A stretch of DNA of 64,000 bases, taken from the NCBI GenBank assembly GCA_964057225.1, contig OZ059896.1, forward strand, positions 12,322,501 through 12,386,500, in the 5' to 3' direction. The translations under genes were made by a program, and so were the position numbers. Shown in pieces: positions 30,541-42,478 of the stretch. The notes below the pieces were generated by a model, which saw only the letters and a program-made list of their open reading frames with translations, had not been told where the DNA came from and made no database searches. The stretch comes from Auanema rhodensis (lineage: Eukaryota > Nematoda > Chromadorea > Rhabditida > Rhabditidae). Each line of letters opens with the position of its first letter. The first letter of the stretch is position 1.

Positions 30541-31894
30541 CACTCGTGGCCATAAATTCTCGGCAGGTGGTGCCTCGACGAAAAAAAAATATATTTATAT
30601 CTTGAGTTAGGGAGCATGAACTTTGATAATTATTTCGCTGAATTGTAGACAAAACCTTACTTTATCATTTTAGAACATGACAAGGGTTTTTCTTGTTTCT
30701 GAAGATCTAAGAAAATCAGTTCTACAATCACATGCATCTGGCATGACCCAAGTTGCTGTTGGACGTCTTCTGGGTGTCCCAAGGTCTACAGTAGGAGATA
30801 TCGTCAGGAAAGGACATTCTAGAGATGACGGAAGACTACAGAATCAAGGAAGACCAAGATATACCACAGAACGAGAAAACAATGTGATAAGAAGGTTGGC
30901 TGTCATTAATCCCTTCACGACGTCTCAGGAAATCCGTGAATAGCTGAAGTTGCTAAAGCCCAACGTTTGCTCCGCTAGGACAATCCGTACCAGGTTGTTC
31001 GCACAAGGGTTACGTTCCCACTCCTCGGCCAAAAAACCTCTACTTTCTATGAGGAACGTCAAAAAGCGTCTGGAATTCGCTATGGAGCACGTGAACTGGA
31101 CCCAGGAGCAATGGAAGAAATGCATCTGGACGGATGAATGCAAGTTCATGTTGGCTGGGAATGGTGGAGCAAGGAGAGTCAGACGTCCCACTGGCTTCTG
31201 GTACATAGAAGATACACGACTGGCACCACCAAGTTTGGTGAAGGCACAGTGATGGTGTGGGGAGCCTTCACGTCATCTGAAGTTGGTCCCTTGCGCCAAA
31301 TATCCCAAAATTTTGTAGAGGATTTATCTATCAGCAGGATAACGACCCAAAACACACGTCACGTGTTGCCAAGGAGTGGATGGCTAGTAACGGGGTGACG
31401 CTGATGAACTGGCCTCCACAGAGCCCTGACCTCAACCCGATTGAAAATTTGTGCTCGATATTGAAGTGAAGGGTCAGAGGAACGAACTGCAAGAAAATGG
31501 ATGAAAAAATGAAGATCCTGAGGGAAACCTGGAAGAAATTGCCACGAAGACTTCTGGAAAAACTAGTTGCATCAATGCCACAAAGATGCAAAGCGGTGAT
31601 TGAAGCTAGAGGACATGGGAAACGATATTAAGTATTTTTTTAGTTTCTTAATAGTTCAAAGTATTGTTTTTACTATTTTTATTCGGAAAATATTTTTTAT
31701 GATTTTTTGAAATTTTAAAATTTTTTGGTTATCTGTTCATATTCCATAAATCATTCTAATGAAAATTTTGGACTTAAAACGTGGAGAAAACCTATTGAAG
31801 TTGGAGAATAAAGTTCAAAACAGTTAAATGAAGTAGATTAAACTCGAATAATTGTGAAAGTTTTGGGGGTGCCGAGAATTTATAGCCACGAGTG
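30541..31894 (+). mobile_element. Tc1-like element 'd', unit 1
   Basis: Terminal inverted repeats of about 25 bp (CACTCGTGGC.ATAAATTCTC) at 30541 and 31894, preceded by TA. Inserted in the ATPase gene; the right flank has lost a few bases relative to the uninterrupted copy at 62985. Transposase frames on the plus strand: 30677-30943 (N-terminal helix-turn-helix), 30950-31252 and 31138-31398, then remains of the SPDLNPIEN region near 31425 and the family end near 31600. A TAG at 30941, frameshifts and an internal deletion near 31300 disable it. Relative of transposase 'b' at 18396. Confidence 0.85.
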
Positions 31895-32284
31895 AAAATA
31901 CTGAAAAGTTTTTCAACGTCCCCATTGATAGAATATTCTGGTTCAGTCAATATGTGTCATCGTCAGGTGTACCAATAAATGATGAGCGTTTAATAATTAT
32001 TCAAGAGCCGCCTGATCCTGATTTAAAAGACGAACAAAAGGGAGTAAATACTAGTGCTGGATGATTTGAACTTTTTTTCATCGAATAAAGCAGCAAAGGA
32101 ATTACTCAACAACATTTTCACAGTATCGGCTCATCACTGGGCGTATGATGGTGCAATGCCTACTCCCATCATTCATTTACTGATTGACAATCATCCTTTG
32201 ACAAGTGAGAAGCAGCGTATACTATCTGATATAACAGCGGAGAACCCTATTGTTTATATAGCCAGAAATGTGTTTAGTGTTTAA
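31895..32284 (+). pseudogene. ATPase remainder, unit 1
   Basis: Continues the ATPase after the Tc1: NVPIDRIFWFSQ, VPINDERLIII, a Walker B remnant (MLDDLNFFSSN) and the C-terminus DITAENPIVYIARNVFSV ending at 32284. A frameshift near 32050 and an internal deletion after SAHHW remove about 50 codons. Same pieces at 36484-36873, 41065-41454 and 45646-46035. Confidence 0.75.
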
Positions 32285-32296
32285 AGTGCATGTTCA

Positions 32297-32502
32297 ATGA
32301 GTGGTCGTATTTTGTCAATTTTCAACTTTTTGTCTTCTTGCGCCAAAACTCCTTGTTCTGTTTCCTCATTTTCTTCCGCACAAAAGGATCAGGTGGAAAA
32401 ACTTGTCAGTATTTTTACATATACGTTTTATAAGGGGAGTTTTACCACATTGCGTAGCCCTTATTACAGTTGTCTGACTGGGTAGTGTGAAGCTGAAAAC
32501 CA
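32297..32502. pseudogene. 102-aa gene start joined to inverted ATPase start, unit 1
   Basis: The first about 30 codons of the small Polinton protein (MSGRILSIFNFLSSCAKTP, +) run to about 32387. They then join an inverted ATPase start (32396-32502, minus strand), including TACAGTTGTCTGACTGGGTA of the Walker A region. This creates a palindromic arrangement with the ATPase start of the next unit. Equivalents at 36886, 41467 and 46048. Confidence 0.7.
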
Positions 32503-32578
32503 TAATGAACCACTTGTAAATGTACCTATAATGCAAATGATTTTATTTATACTAGTGTGCATCAGGTGGTGGTCTGTG

Positions 32579-33092
32579 ATGGATGATTTTTACATTACTT
32601 TGCCGTCACCAGTTGACTTTGAAAAAAGTAATACCTCATCAGTGTTTCTTACCAGGTTACCTGAAACATTAAGGCTACGCAATAAGAGATATTTCATTGG
32701 GCTGACAGACATAATTTTTCCTTGTTCGATATTAAACGTCCGAGAAAATCTTTCTTATACACTACGTTTTTCTAACAGAAAGTTTATTCTGCACTTGCCC
32801 AAAGGCAACTATGCAAATGATGATGAAATAATAAGCGGAATCAATGCTGGAAAAGAACAATTCATCGCTAGCAGCACTAAATCTCTTGGAGCTGAGGAAG
32901 AAGCACGTATAAAGGGTTTGATTGATAAGGATAAGGATGTGAAAAAGTGGTATAATAATCGCCACAAGTAAGCGGCTATTATTGAATGCAACACTCGGTG
33001 ATGCTCTCGCTTATTTTCTTGGCTTTGAGAATAAAATTATCAACGATACGTTAATAGCCATGCGCCCCATTGATTTTTCAAATAACATTAAT

Positions 33093-33126
<34 letters not shown>

Positions 33127-33206
33127 GATATTGTAGAATATTCCATTCTCGGTAATGTGAAAGCCAACTTACTTGCATGTTTACCTGTACCGCCTCCCAC
33201 TGAATT
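32579..33206 (+). pseudogene. Penton-like gene fragment, unit 1
   Basis: Starts at the ATG (MDDFYITLPSPVDFEK) and matches the intact protein to about residue 120. About 100 bp are then missing (stop at 32969), followed by the LGDALAYFLGFENK part, an expanded (TA)n tract at 33099-33122, and VEYSILGNVKANLLACLPVPPPTEF. It ends at the hairpin where env sequence begins. Confidence 0.8.
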
Positions 33207-33245
33207 TTTAATTGCGCCATTTCTGAGCGAAATGGCGCAATTAAA
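33207..33245. repeat. Perfect hairpin at penton/env junction, unit 1
   Basis: Arms of 17 bp (33207-33223, 33229-33245) around the loop TGAGC. Identical hairpins at 37798-37836 and 42369-42407; in unit 4 the hairpin is absent and the penton gene continues normally. Confidence 0.9.
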
Positions 33246-33316
33246 GACGGATTTGTTGATCGTTTAAAGCGTTGGCGTGAAGAATCCATGTGATTATTCA
33301 GATAACTTGTCAGATC

Positions 33317-34106
33317 CTATAGAGAATATGCCTGCGGATAATCAATAAACGAGACTAGAGTCTCAGTAGTGGATTCAAAAATTGGTGAAGAAAAACAAGA
33401 TTGAGTTGAAGTAGGTGCCGAGGTGTTGCCTAACACAAATGCTGTTTCTAGACTTGATATTAGCAGTGTTTGATCTCCAAGTATTCTATATAAAGGTCCC
33501 ATACGTGTGTATTGACATGGTTCGGAGTGTGCGCGGTTTCCAAACTACTGAACCATCTCCAAATGTACAGCTTCCCATTTGAGCTTCACAGCCTACAGCG
33601 TTGCCAATTAAGTCAGATACAATAGTATTGTCCTTTAAATTTGTAATAACTCCTTGCTCCATCACAAATTGAGTTAGGTTGGCACATTGAGTAAAACTGA
33701 AGGAACGTTCCGGCTCATATACTGGCTTAGGAGTTTCATATGTAAGTGGATTAGGGCTCAACAGTTTTTTATTTTTCCATTTCTTGTCTCGAGCAGCCAT
33801 ACAGCATTCTTCCACAGATACATATCCATTACCAATAATGGTGTCATTGCTTTCTCGGAACCAAAATTGATCCGTTACACAGAATCGATAGATGCGTGTA
33901 TAACATTTCCACGCTTCCCATGTTACGACGGTTTGTTTAGGTATAAAGAATTTAATGTTAACTTGATGAGCTTGTTGAATTGCTTTTCGTTGGCATCCTG
34001 TTATCTCTGGTGGTGTTATCAAAATTCCTCCTTTGTGAGCGAAACATAATTGGTATGAAGCATTCACAGTTGGAAGAAAAAATGTGCAGATTATTGTTGT
34101 GAGCAT
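33317..34106 (-). pseudogene. Envelope glycoprotein N-terminal part, unit 1
   Basis: Frame from 34106 to 33486 with a signal-peptide-like start (MLTTIICTFFLPTVNA) and eight or more Cys residues, including an EECCMAA motif, then continuing after a one-base shift near 33495 to 33317. Trp/Cys spacing and the EECC region look like a viral surface glycoprotein, most likely jingchuvirus-like class III; the C-terminal part is at 27456-27975. The frame upstream of the ATG is open into the gag repeat region, so gag and env are fused here without pol. No transmembrane segment remains in this copy. Confidence 0.5.
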
Positions 34107-34974
34107 GAATGGTAATGCAATAGTATTTATATTGAATTGAGGTTTCCATCGTCTTTGATTGTCTTGATTCTCTTTTGGATACTTGTCTCTATTTTCTCTT
34201 GGACAGTTGTCTCTATTTTCTCTTGGACAGTTGTCTCTATTTTCTCTTAGGTAGTTGTCTCCTCAAGATTCTCTTGGATAGTTGTTGCGATTATTCCTAG
34301 AAAAGTTGTCCCGATTTTCTCTTGGATAATTGTTGCGAGGTTCTCTCGTATGATGATGACTCTCCATTGAGTAGTTGTTTCCATAATTTTGTCGAGGGCC
34401 AGAATTCCTGTTGAACTTATTTTTGAAACTCTTCCAAGGATTTCTTGAATTGTTGCCATTGTTCCGTTCAAAATCTCGTGGCTGTTGATGGCTTCTTTGG
34501 TTCCTAATTTTGTTCATGGTGATCTTCTGAACTGCAGAAATCAACTCTTGCATGGTAGAGTTTTCTTCATGCTGTTTCCTATAATTAGCACGAATTGCTT
34601 CTTCAAAACGTGCTGTTCTCTTGGCTTCCTCATAAGTTTTTGGGTCTTTTCCTTGAACAATTATGCCTGAATCGGCATTCAATCTATTTAAGAAAGCTGA
34701 TCTTAATATGAGCTCTCTTTCTCAATCGGTAGGGTTGTGAAACGAGTTCCTTCCAAGGCCCTCGTTCACGAATTTCCGAATAAATGGAGTTACATGCCGA
34801 GATGGCACAATCATTTTGTTGGAGCAGTAGAGGAAGGAGAAAAATTCTTTCGATTACCGAAAGTCCAGCAGCGTTTGCGAATCGGTTGAATATATCGATG
34901 TAAGATTGCAAGCTTCGACTACCATTTTTCAGAGTCAACTGATTATGGAAGAGTGATGTAAAAATCATCGACAA
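34107..34974 (-). pseudogene. Retroelement gag, unit 1
   Basis: Reads leftward. 34974-34684 has a gag-like helical region (RSLQSYIDIFNRFANAAGL, LLLQQNDCAISACNSIY); its first about 18 codons are penton-gene DNA read in another frame. After a frameshift near 34683, 34682-34263 continues with SGIIVQGKDPKTYEEAKRTA and an Arg/Asn/Gln-rich tail of repeats (NYPREN type, nucleic-acid binding). A TGA at 34263 is followed by three 24-bp repeats in the same frame and then env. No CCHC knuckle or pol is present. Confidence 0.6.
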
Positions 34975-35030
34975 ACCACCACTTGATACGTGTATACTAT
35001 TGCAAATGAAATTATTTGCATTTTAGGTAC
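34925..35030 (-). pseudogene. Inverted penton start and promoter, unit 1
   Basis: Same fusion point as at 27976 (penton codons about 2-16, ATG lost) followed by the divergent promoter with the ATGCAAAT octamer. Equivalents at 39506-39611 and 44087-44192. Confidence 0.7.
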
Positions 35031-35129
35031 ATGTACAAGTGGTTGATTAAGGTTTTCAGCTTCAAACTACCAGTCAGACAACTGTAATAGGTGCTACCCA
35101 ATGCGTTAAAACAACCCTCATAAAGCATA

Positions 35130-36483
35130 CACTCGTGGCCATAAATTCTCGGCAGGTGGTGCCTCGACGAAAAAAAAAAATATTTATATCTTGAGTTAGG
35201 GAGCATGAATTTTGATAATTATTTCGCTGAATTGTAGACAAAACCTTACTTTATCATTTAAGAACATGACAAGGGTTTTTTTTGTTTCTGAAGATCTAAG
35301 AAAATCAGTTCTACAATCACATGCATCTGGCATGACCCAAGTTGCTGTTGGACGTCTTCTGGGTGTCCCAAGGTCTACAGTAGGAGATATCGTCAGGAAA
35401 GGACATTCTAGAGATGACGGAAGACTACAGAATCAAGGAAGACCAAGATATACCACAGAACGAGAAAACAATGTGATAAGAAGGTTGGCTGTCATTAATC
35501 CCTTCACGACGTCTCAGGAAATCCGTGAATAGCTGAAGTTGCTAAAGCCCAACGTTTGCTCCGCTAGGACAATCCGTACCAGGTTGTTCGCACAAGGGTT
35601 ACGTTCCCACTCCTCGGCCAAAAAACCTCTACTTTCTATGAGGAACGTCAAAAAGCGTCTGGAATTCGCTATGGAGCACGTGAACTGGACCCAGGAGCAA
35701 TGGAAGAAATGCATCTGGACGGATGAATGCAAGTTCATGTTGGCTGGGAATGGTGGAGCAAGGAGAGTCAGACGTCCCACTGGCTTCTGGTACATAGAAG
35801 ATACACGACTGGCACCACCAAGTTTGGTGAAGGCACAGTGATGGTGTGGGGAGCCTTCACGTCATCTGAAGTTGGTCCCTTGCGCCAAATATCCCAAAAT
35901 TTTGTAGAGGATTTATCTATCAGCAGGATAACGACCCAAAACACACGTCACGTGTTGCCAAGGAGTGGATGGCTAGTAACGGGGTGACGCTGATGAACTG
36001 GCCTCCACAGAGCCCTGACCTCAACCCGATTGAAAATTTGTGCTCGATATTGAAGTGAAGGGTCAGAGGAACGAACTGCAAGAAAATGGATGAAAAAATG
36101 AAGATCCTGAGGGAAACCTGGAAGAAATTGCCACGAAGACTTCTGGAAAAACTAGTTGCATCAATGCCACAAAGATGCAAAGCGGTGATTGAAGCTAGAG
36201 GACATGGGAAACGATATTAAGTATTTTTTTAGTTTCTTAATAGTTCAAAGTATTGTTTTTACTATTTTTATTCGGAAAATATTTTTTATGATTTTTTGAA
36301 ATTTTAAAATTTTTTGGTTATCTGTTCATATTCCATAAATCATTCTAATGAAAATTTTGGACTTAAAACGTGGAGAAAACCTATTGAAGTTGGAGAATAA
36401 AGTTCAAAACAGTTAAATGAAGTAGATTAAACTCGAATAATTGTGAAAGTTTTGGGGGTGCCGAGAATTTATAGCCACGAGTG
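35130..36483 (+). mobile_element. Tc1-like element 'd', unit 2
   Basis: Copy of 30541-31894 with the same terminal repeats, TAG and frameshifts. Confidence 0.85.
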
Positions 36484-37167
36484 AAAATACTGAAAAGTTT
36501 TTCAACGTCCCCATTGATAGAATATTCTGGTTCAGTCAATATGTGTCATCGTCAGGTGTACCAATAAATGATGAGCGTTTAATAATTATTCAAGAGCCGC
36601 CTGATCCTGATTTAAAAGACGAACAAAAGGGAGTAAATACTAGTGCTGGATGATTTGAACTTTTTTTCATCGAATAAAGCAGCAAAGGAATTACTCAACA
36701 ACATTTTCACAGTATCGGCTCATCACTGGGCGTATGATGGTGCAATGCCTACTCCCATCATTCATTTACTGATTGACAATCATCCTTTGACAAGTGAGAA
36801 GCAGCGTATACTATCTGATATAACAGCGGAGAACCCTATTGTTTATATAGCCAGAAATGTGTTTAGTGTTTAAAGTGCATGTTCAATGAGTGGTCGTATT
36901 TTGTCAATTTTCAACTTTTTGTCTTCTTGCGCCAAAACTCCTTGTTCTGTTTCCTCATTTTCTTCCGCACAAAAGGATCAGGTGGAAAAACTTGTCAGTA
37001 TTTTTACATATACGTTTTATAAGGGGAGTTTTACCACATTGCGTAGCCCTTATTACAGTTGTCTGACTGGGTAGTGTGAAGCTGAAAACCATAATGAACC
37101 ACTTGTAAATGTACCTATAATGCAAATGATTTTATTTATACTAGTGTGCATCAGGTGGTGGTCTGTG

Positions 37168-37797
37168 ATGGATGATTTTTACATTACTTTGCCGTCACCA
37201 GTTGACTTTGAAAAAAGTAATACCTCATCAGTGTTTCTTACCAGGTTACCTGAAACATTAAGGCTACGAAATAATAGATATTTCATTGGGCTGACAGACA
37301 TAATTTTTCCTTGTTCGATATTAAACGTCCGAGAAAATCTTTCTTATACACTACGTTTTTCTAACAGAAAGTTTATTCTGCACTTGCCCAAAGGCAACTA
37401 TGCAAATGATGATGAAATAATAAGCGGAATCAATGCTGGAAAAGAACAATTCATCGCTAGCAGCACTAAATCTCTTGGAGCTGAGGAAGAAGCACGTATA
37501 AAGGGTTTGATTGATAAGGATAAGGATGTGAAAAAGTGGTATAATAATCGCCACAAGTAAGCGGCTATTATTGAATGCAACACTCGGTGATGCTCTCGCT
37601 TATTTTCTTGGCTTTGAGAATAAAATTATCAACGATACGTTAATAGCCATGCGCCCCATTGATTTTTCAAATAACATTAATACAATATATATATATATAT
37701 ATATTGTGATATTGTAGAATATTCCATTCTCGGTAATGTGAAAGCCAACTTACTTGCATGTTTACCTGTACCGCCTCCCACTGAATTTTTAATTGCG
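37168..37797 (+). pseudogene. Penton-like gene fragment, unit 2
   Basis: As 32579-33206, with Asn-Asn instead of Asn-Lys in LRLRNN and a shorter (TA)n; followed by the hairpin at 37798-37836. Confidence 0.8.
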
Positions 37798-37897
37798 CCA
37801 TTTCTGAGCGAAATGGCGCAATTAAAGACGGATTTGTTGATCGTTTAAAGCGTTGGCGTGAAGAATCCATGTGATTATTCAGATAACTTGTCAGATC

Positions 37898-38687
37898 CTA
37901 TAGAGAATATGCCTGCGGATAATCAATAAACGAGACTAGAGTCTCAGTAGTGGATTCAAAAATTGGTGAAGAAAAACAAGATTGAGTTGAAGTAGGTGCC
38001 GAGGTGTTGCCTAACACAAATGCTGTTTCTAGACTTGATATTAGCAGTGTTTGATCTCCAAGTATTCTATATAAAGGTCCCATACGTGTGTATTGACATG
38101 GTTCGGAGTGTGCGCGGTTTCCAAACTACTGAACCATCTCCAAATGTACAGCTTCCCATTTGAGCTTCACAGCCTACAGCGTTGCCAATTAAGTCAGATA
38201 CAATAGTATTGTCCTTTAAATTTGTAATAACTCCTTGCTCCATCACAAATTGAGTTAGGTTGGCACATTGAGTAAAACTGAAGGAACGTTCCGGCTCATA
38301 TACTGGCTTAGGAGTTTCATATGTAAGTGGATTAGGGCTCAACAGTTTTTTATTTTTCCATTTCTTGTCTCGAGCAGCCATACAGCATTCTTCCACAGAT
38401 ACATATCCATTACCAATAATGGTGTCATTGCTTTCTCGGAACCAAAATTGATCCGTTACACAGAATCGATAGATGCGTGTATAACATTTCCACGCTTCCC
38501 ATGTTACGACGGTTTGTTTAGGTATAAAGAATTTAATGTTAACTTGATGAGCTTGTTGAATTGCTTTTCGTTGGCATCCTGTTATCTCTGGTGGTGTTAT
38601 CAAAATTCCTCCTTTGTGAGCGAAACATAATTGGTATGAAGCATTCACAGTTGGAAGAAAAAATGTGCAGATTATTGTTGTGAGCAT
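37898..38687 (-). pseudogene. Envelope glycoprotein N-terminal part, unit 2
   Basis: Identical in protein sequence to the unit 1 copy (33317-34106), with the same one-base shift near its end. Confidence 0.5.
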
Positions 38688-39555
38688 GAATGGTAATGCA
38701 ATAGTATTTATATTGAATTGAGGTTTCCATCGTCTTTGATTGTCTTGATTCTCTTTTGGATACTTGTCTCTATTTTCTCTTGGACAGTTGTCTCTATTTT
38801 CTCTTGGACAGTTGTCTCTATTTTCTCTTAGGTAGTTGTCTCCTCAAGATTCTCTTGGATAGTTGTTGCGATTATTCCTAGAAAAGTTGTCCCGATTTTC
38901 TCTTGGATAATTGTTGCGAGGTTCTCTCGTATGATGATGACTCTCCATTGAGTAGTTGTTTCCATAATTTTGTCGAGGGCCAGAATTCCTGTTGAACTTA
39001 TTTTTGAAACTCTTCCAAGGATTTCTTGAATTGTTGCCATTGTTCCGTTCAAAATCTCGTGGCTGTTGATGGCTTCTTTGGTTCCTAATTTTGTTCATGG
39101 TGATCTTCTGAACTGCAGAAATCAACTCTTGCATGGTAGAGTTTTCTTCATGCTGTTTCCTATAATTAGCACGAATTGCTTCTTCAAAACGTGCTGTTCT
39201 CTTGGCTTCCTCATAAGTTTTTGGGTCTTTTCCTTGAACAATTATGCCTGAATCGGCATTCAATCTATTTAAGAAAGCTGATCTTAATATGAGCTCTCTT
39301 TCTCAATCGGTAGGGTTGTGAAACGAGTTCCTTCCAAGGCCCTCGTTCACGAATTTCCGAATAAATGGAGTTACATGCCGAGATGGCACAATCATTTTGT
39401 TGGAGCAGTAGAGGAAGGAGAAAAATTCTTTCGATTACCGAAAGTCCAGCAGCGTTTGCGAATCGGTTGAATATATCGATGTAAGATTGCAAGCTTCGAC
39501 TACCATTTTTCAGAGTCAACTGATTATGGAAGAGTGATGTAAAAATCATCGACAA
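38688..39555 (-). pseudogene. Retroelement gag, unit 2
   Basis: Identical arrangement to 34107-34974: two gag frames, TGA at 38844, three 24-bp repeats, then env in frame. Confidence 0.6.
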
Positions 39556-39710
39556 ACCACCACTTGATACGTGTATACTATTGCAAATGAAATTATTTGC
39601 ATTTTAGGTACATGTACAAGTGGTTGATTAAGGTTTTCAGCTTCAAACTACCAGTCAGACAACTGTAATAGGTGCTACCCAATGCGTTAAAACAACCCTC
39701 ATAAAGCATA

Positions 39711-41064
39711 CACTCGTGGCCATAAATTCTCGGCAGGTGGTGCCTCGACGAAAAAAAAAAATATTTATATCTTGAGTTAGGGAGCATGAATTTTGATAAT
39801 TATTTCGCTGAATTGTAGACAAAACCTTACTTTATCATTTAAGAACATGACAAGGGTTTTTTTTGTTTCTGAAGATCTAAGAAAATCAGTTCTACAATCA
39901 CATGCATCTGGCATGACCCAAGTTGCTGTTGGACGTCTTCTGGGTGTCCCAAGGTCTACAGTAGGAGATATCGTCAGGAAAGGACATTCTAGAGATGACG
40001 GAAGACTACAGAATCAAGGAAGACCAAGATATACCACAGAACGAGAAAACAATGTGATAAGAAGGTTGGCTGTCATTAATCCCTTCACGACGTCTCAGGA
40101 AATCCGTGAATAGCTGAAGTTGCTAAAGCCCAACGTTTGCTCCGCTAGGACAATCCGTACCAGGTTGTTCGCACAAGGGTTACGTTCCCACTCCTCGGCC
40201 AAAAAACCTCTACTTTCTATGAGGAACGTCAAAAAGCGTCTGGAATTCGCTATGGAGCACGTGAACTGGACCCAGGAGCAATGGAAGAAATGCATCTGGA
40301 CGGATGAATGCAAGTTCATGTTGGCTGGGAATGGTGGAGCAAGGAGAGTCAGACGTCCCACTGGCTTCTGGTACATAGAAGATACACGACTGGCACCACC
40401 AAGTTTGGTGAAGGCACAGTGATGGTGTGGGGAGCCTTCACGTCATCTGAAGTTGGTCCCTTGCGCCAAATATCCCAAAATTTTGTAGAGGATTTATCTA
40501 TCAGCAGGATAACGACCCAAAACACACGTCACGTGTTGCCAAGGAGTGGATGGCTAGTAACGGGGTGACGCTGATGAACTGGCCTCCACAGAGCCCTGAC
40601 CTCAACCCGATTGAAAATTTGTGCTCGATATTGAAGTGAAGGGTCAGAGGAACGAACTGCAAGAAAATGGATGAAAAAATGAAGATCCTGAGGGAAACCT
40701 GGAAGAAATTGCCACGAAGACTTCTGGAAAAACTAGTTGCATCAATGCCACAAAGATGCAAAGCGGTGATTGAAGCTAGAGGACATGGGAAACGATATTA
40801 AGTATTTTTTTAGTTTCTTAATAGTTCAAAGTATTGTTTTTACTATTTTTATTCGGAAAATATTTTTTATGATTTTTTGAAATTTTAAAATTTTTTGGTT
40901 ATCTGTTCATATTCCATAAATCATTCTAATGAAAATTTTGGACTTAAAACGTGGAGAAAACCTATTGAAGTTGGAGAATAAAGTTCAAAACAGTTAAATG
41001 AAGTAGATTAAACTCGAATAATTGTGAAAGTTTTGGGGGTGCCGAGAATTTATAGCCACGAGTG
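39711..41064 (+). mobile_element. Tc1-like element 'd', unit 3
   Basis: Copy of 35130-36483 at an offset of 4581 bp; same disabling mutations. Confidence 0.85.
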
Positions 41065-41748
41065 AAAATACTGAAAAGTTTTTCAACGTCCCCATTGATA
41101 GAATATTCTGGTTCAGTCAATATGTGTCATCGTCAGGTGTACCAATAAATGATGAGCGTTTAATAATTATTCAAGAGCCGCCTGATCCTGATTTAAAAGA
41201 CGAACAAAAGGGAGTAAATACTAGTGCTGGATGATTTGAACTTTTTTTCATCGAATAAAGCAGCAAAGGAATTACTCAACAACATTTTCACAGTATCGGC
41301 TCATCACTGGGCGTATGATGGTGCAATGCCTACTCCCATCATTCATTTACTGATTGACAATCATCCTTTGACAAGTGAGAAGCAGCGTATACTATCTGAT
41401 ATAACAGCGGAGAACCCTATTGTTTATATAGCCAGAAATGTGTTTAGTGTTTAAAGTGCATGTTCAATGAGTGGTCGTATTTTGTCAATTTTCAACTTTT
41501 TGTCTTCTTGCGCCAAAACTCCTTGTTCTGTTTCCTCATTTTCTTCCGCACAAAAGGATCAGGTGGAAAAACTTGTCAGTATTTTTACATATACGTTTTA
41601 TAAGGGGAGTTTTACCACATTGCGTAGCCCTTATTACAGTTGTCTGACTGGGTAGTGTGAAGCTGAAAACCATAATGAACCACTTGTAAATGTACCTATA
41701 ATGCAAATGATTTTATTTATACTAGTGTGCATCAGGTGGTGGTCTGTG

Positions 41749-42368
41749 ATGGATGATTTTTACATTACTTTGCCGTCACCAGTTGACTTTGAAAAAAGTA
41801 ATACCTCATCAGTGTTTCTTACCAGGTTACCTGAAACATTAAGGCTACGAAATAATAGATATTTCATTGGGCTGACAGACATAATTTTTCCTTGTTCGAT
41901 ATTAAACGTCCGAGAAAATCTTTCTTATACACTACGTTTTTCTAACAGAAAGTTTATTCTGCACTTGCCCAAAGGCAACTATGCAAATGATGATGAAATA
42001 ATAAGCGGAATCAATGCTGGAAAAGAACAATTCATCGCTAGCAGCACTAAATCTCTTGGAGCTGAGGAAGAAGCACGTATAAAGGGTTTGATTGATAAGG
42101 ATAAGGATGTGAAAAAGTGGTATAATAATCGCCACAAGTAAGCGGCTATTATTGAATGCAACACTCGGTGATGCTCTCGCTTATTTTCTTGGCTTTGAGA
42201 ATAAAATTATCAACGATACGTTAATAGCCATGCGCCCCATTGATTTTTCAAATAACATTAATACAATATATATATATATATATATTGTGATATTGTAGAA
42301 TATTCCATTCTCGGTAATGTGAAAGCCAACTTACTTGCATGTTTACCTGTACCGCCTCCCACTGAATT
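41749..42368 (+). pseudogene. Penton-like gene fragment, unit 3
   Basis: As unit 2, followed by the hairpin at 42369-42407. Confidence 0.8.
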
Positions 42369-42478
42369 TTTAATTGCGCCATTTCTGAGCGAAATGGCGC
42401 AATTAAAGACGGATTTGTTGATCGTTTAAAGCGTTGGCGTGAAGAATCCATGTGATTATTCAGATAACTTGTCAGATC

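Larger units (their letters stand above)
30442..35030. repeat. 4.58-kb tandem array, unit 1 (4589 bp)
   Basis: Begins ATGTACAAGTGGTTG. Order: ATPase start (+), Tc1 'd', rest of ATPase (+), start of the 102-aa gene (+), inverted ATPase start (-), penton fragment (+), hairpin, env (-), gag (-), inverted penton start (-). Units 1-4 are nearly identical. Unit 1 has a longer (TA)n at 33099-33122, a Lys codon in the penton fragment (shared with unit 4 only), and a slightly different A-run in the Tc1. Confidence 0.88.
35031..39611. repeat. 4.58-kb tandem array, unit 2 (4581 bp)
   Basis: Same content as unit 1. Differences: short (TA)n at about 37686-37704, AATAAT instead of AATAAG in the penton fragment, and a longer A-run in Tc1 'd'. 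Practically identical to unit 3. Confidence 0.88.

Noticed and set aside
33099..33122. (TA)n tract as a regulatory element or recombination site
   Set aside because: It lies within a dead penton fragment at TATATATTG in the intact gene and varies in length between units, so it is simple slippage.
33687..34049. 120-codon plus-strand open frame, repeated in units 2 and 3
   Set aside because: It is antisense to the env frame, repeats exactly with the array and has no recognisable motif.
34190..34262. Three 24-bp repeats as an independent minisatellite
   Set aside because: They are in frame with the Arg/Asn-rich gag tail and encode the same repeat type, so they belong to gag.
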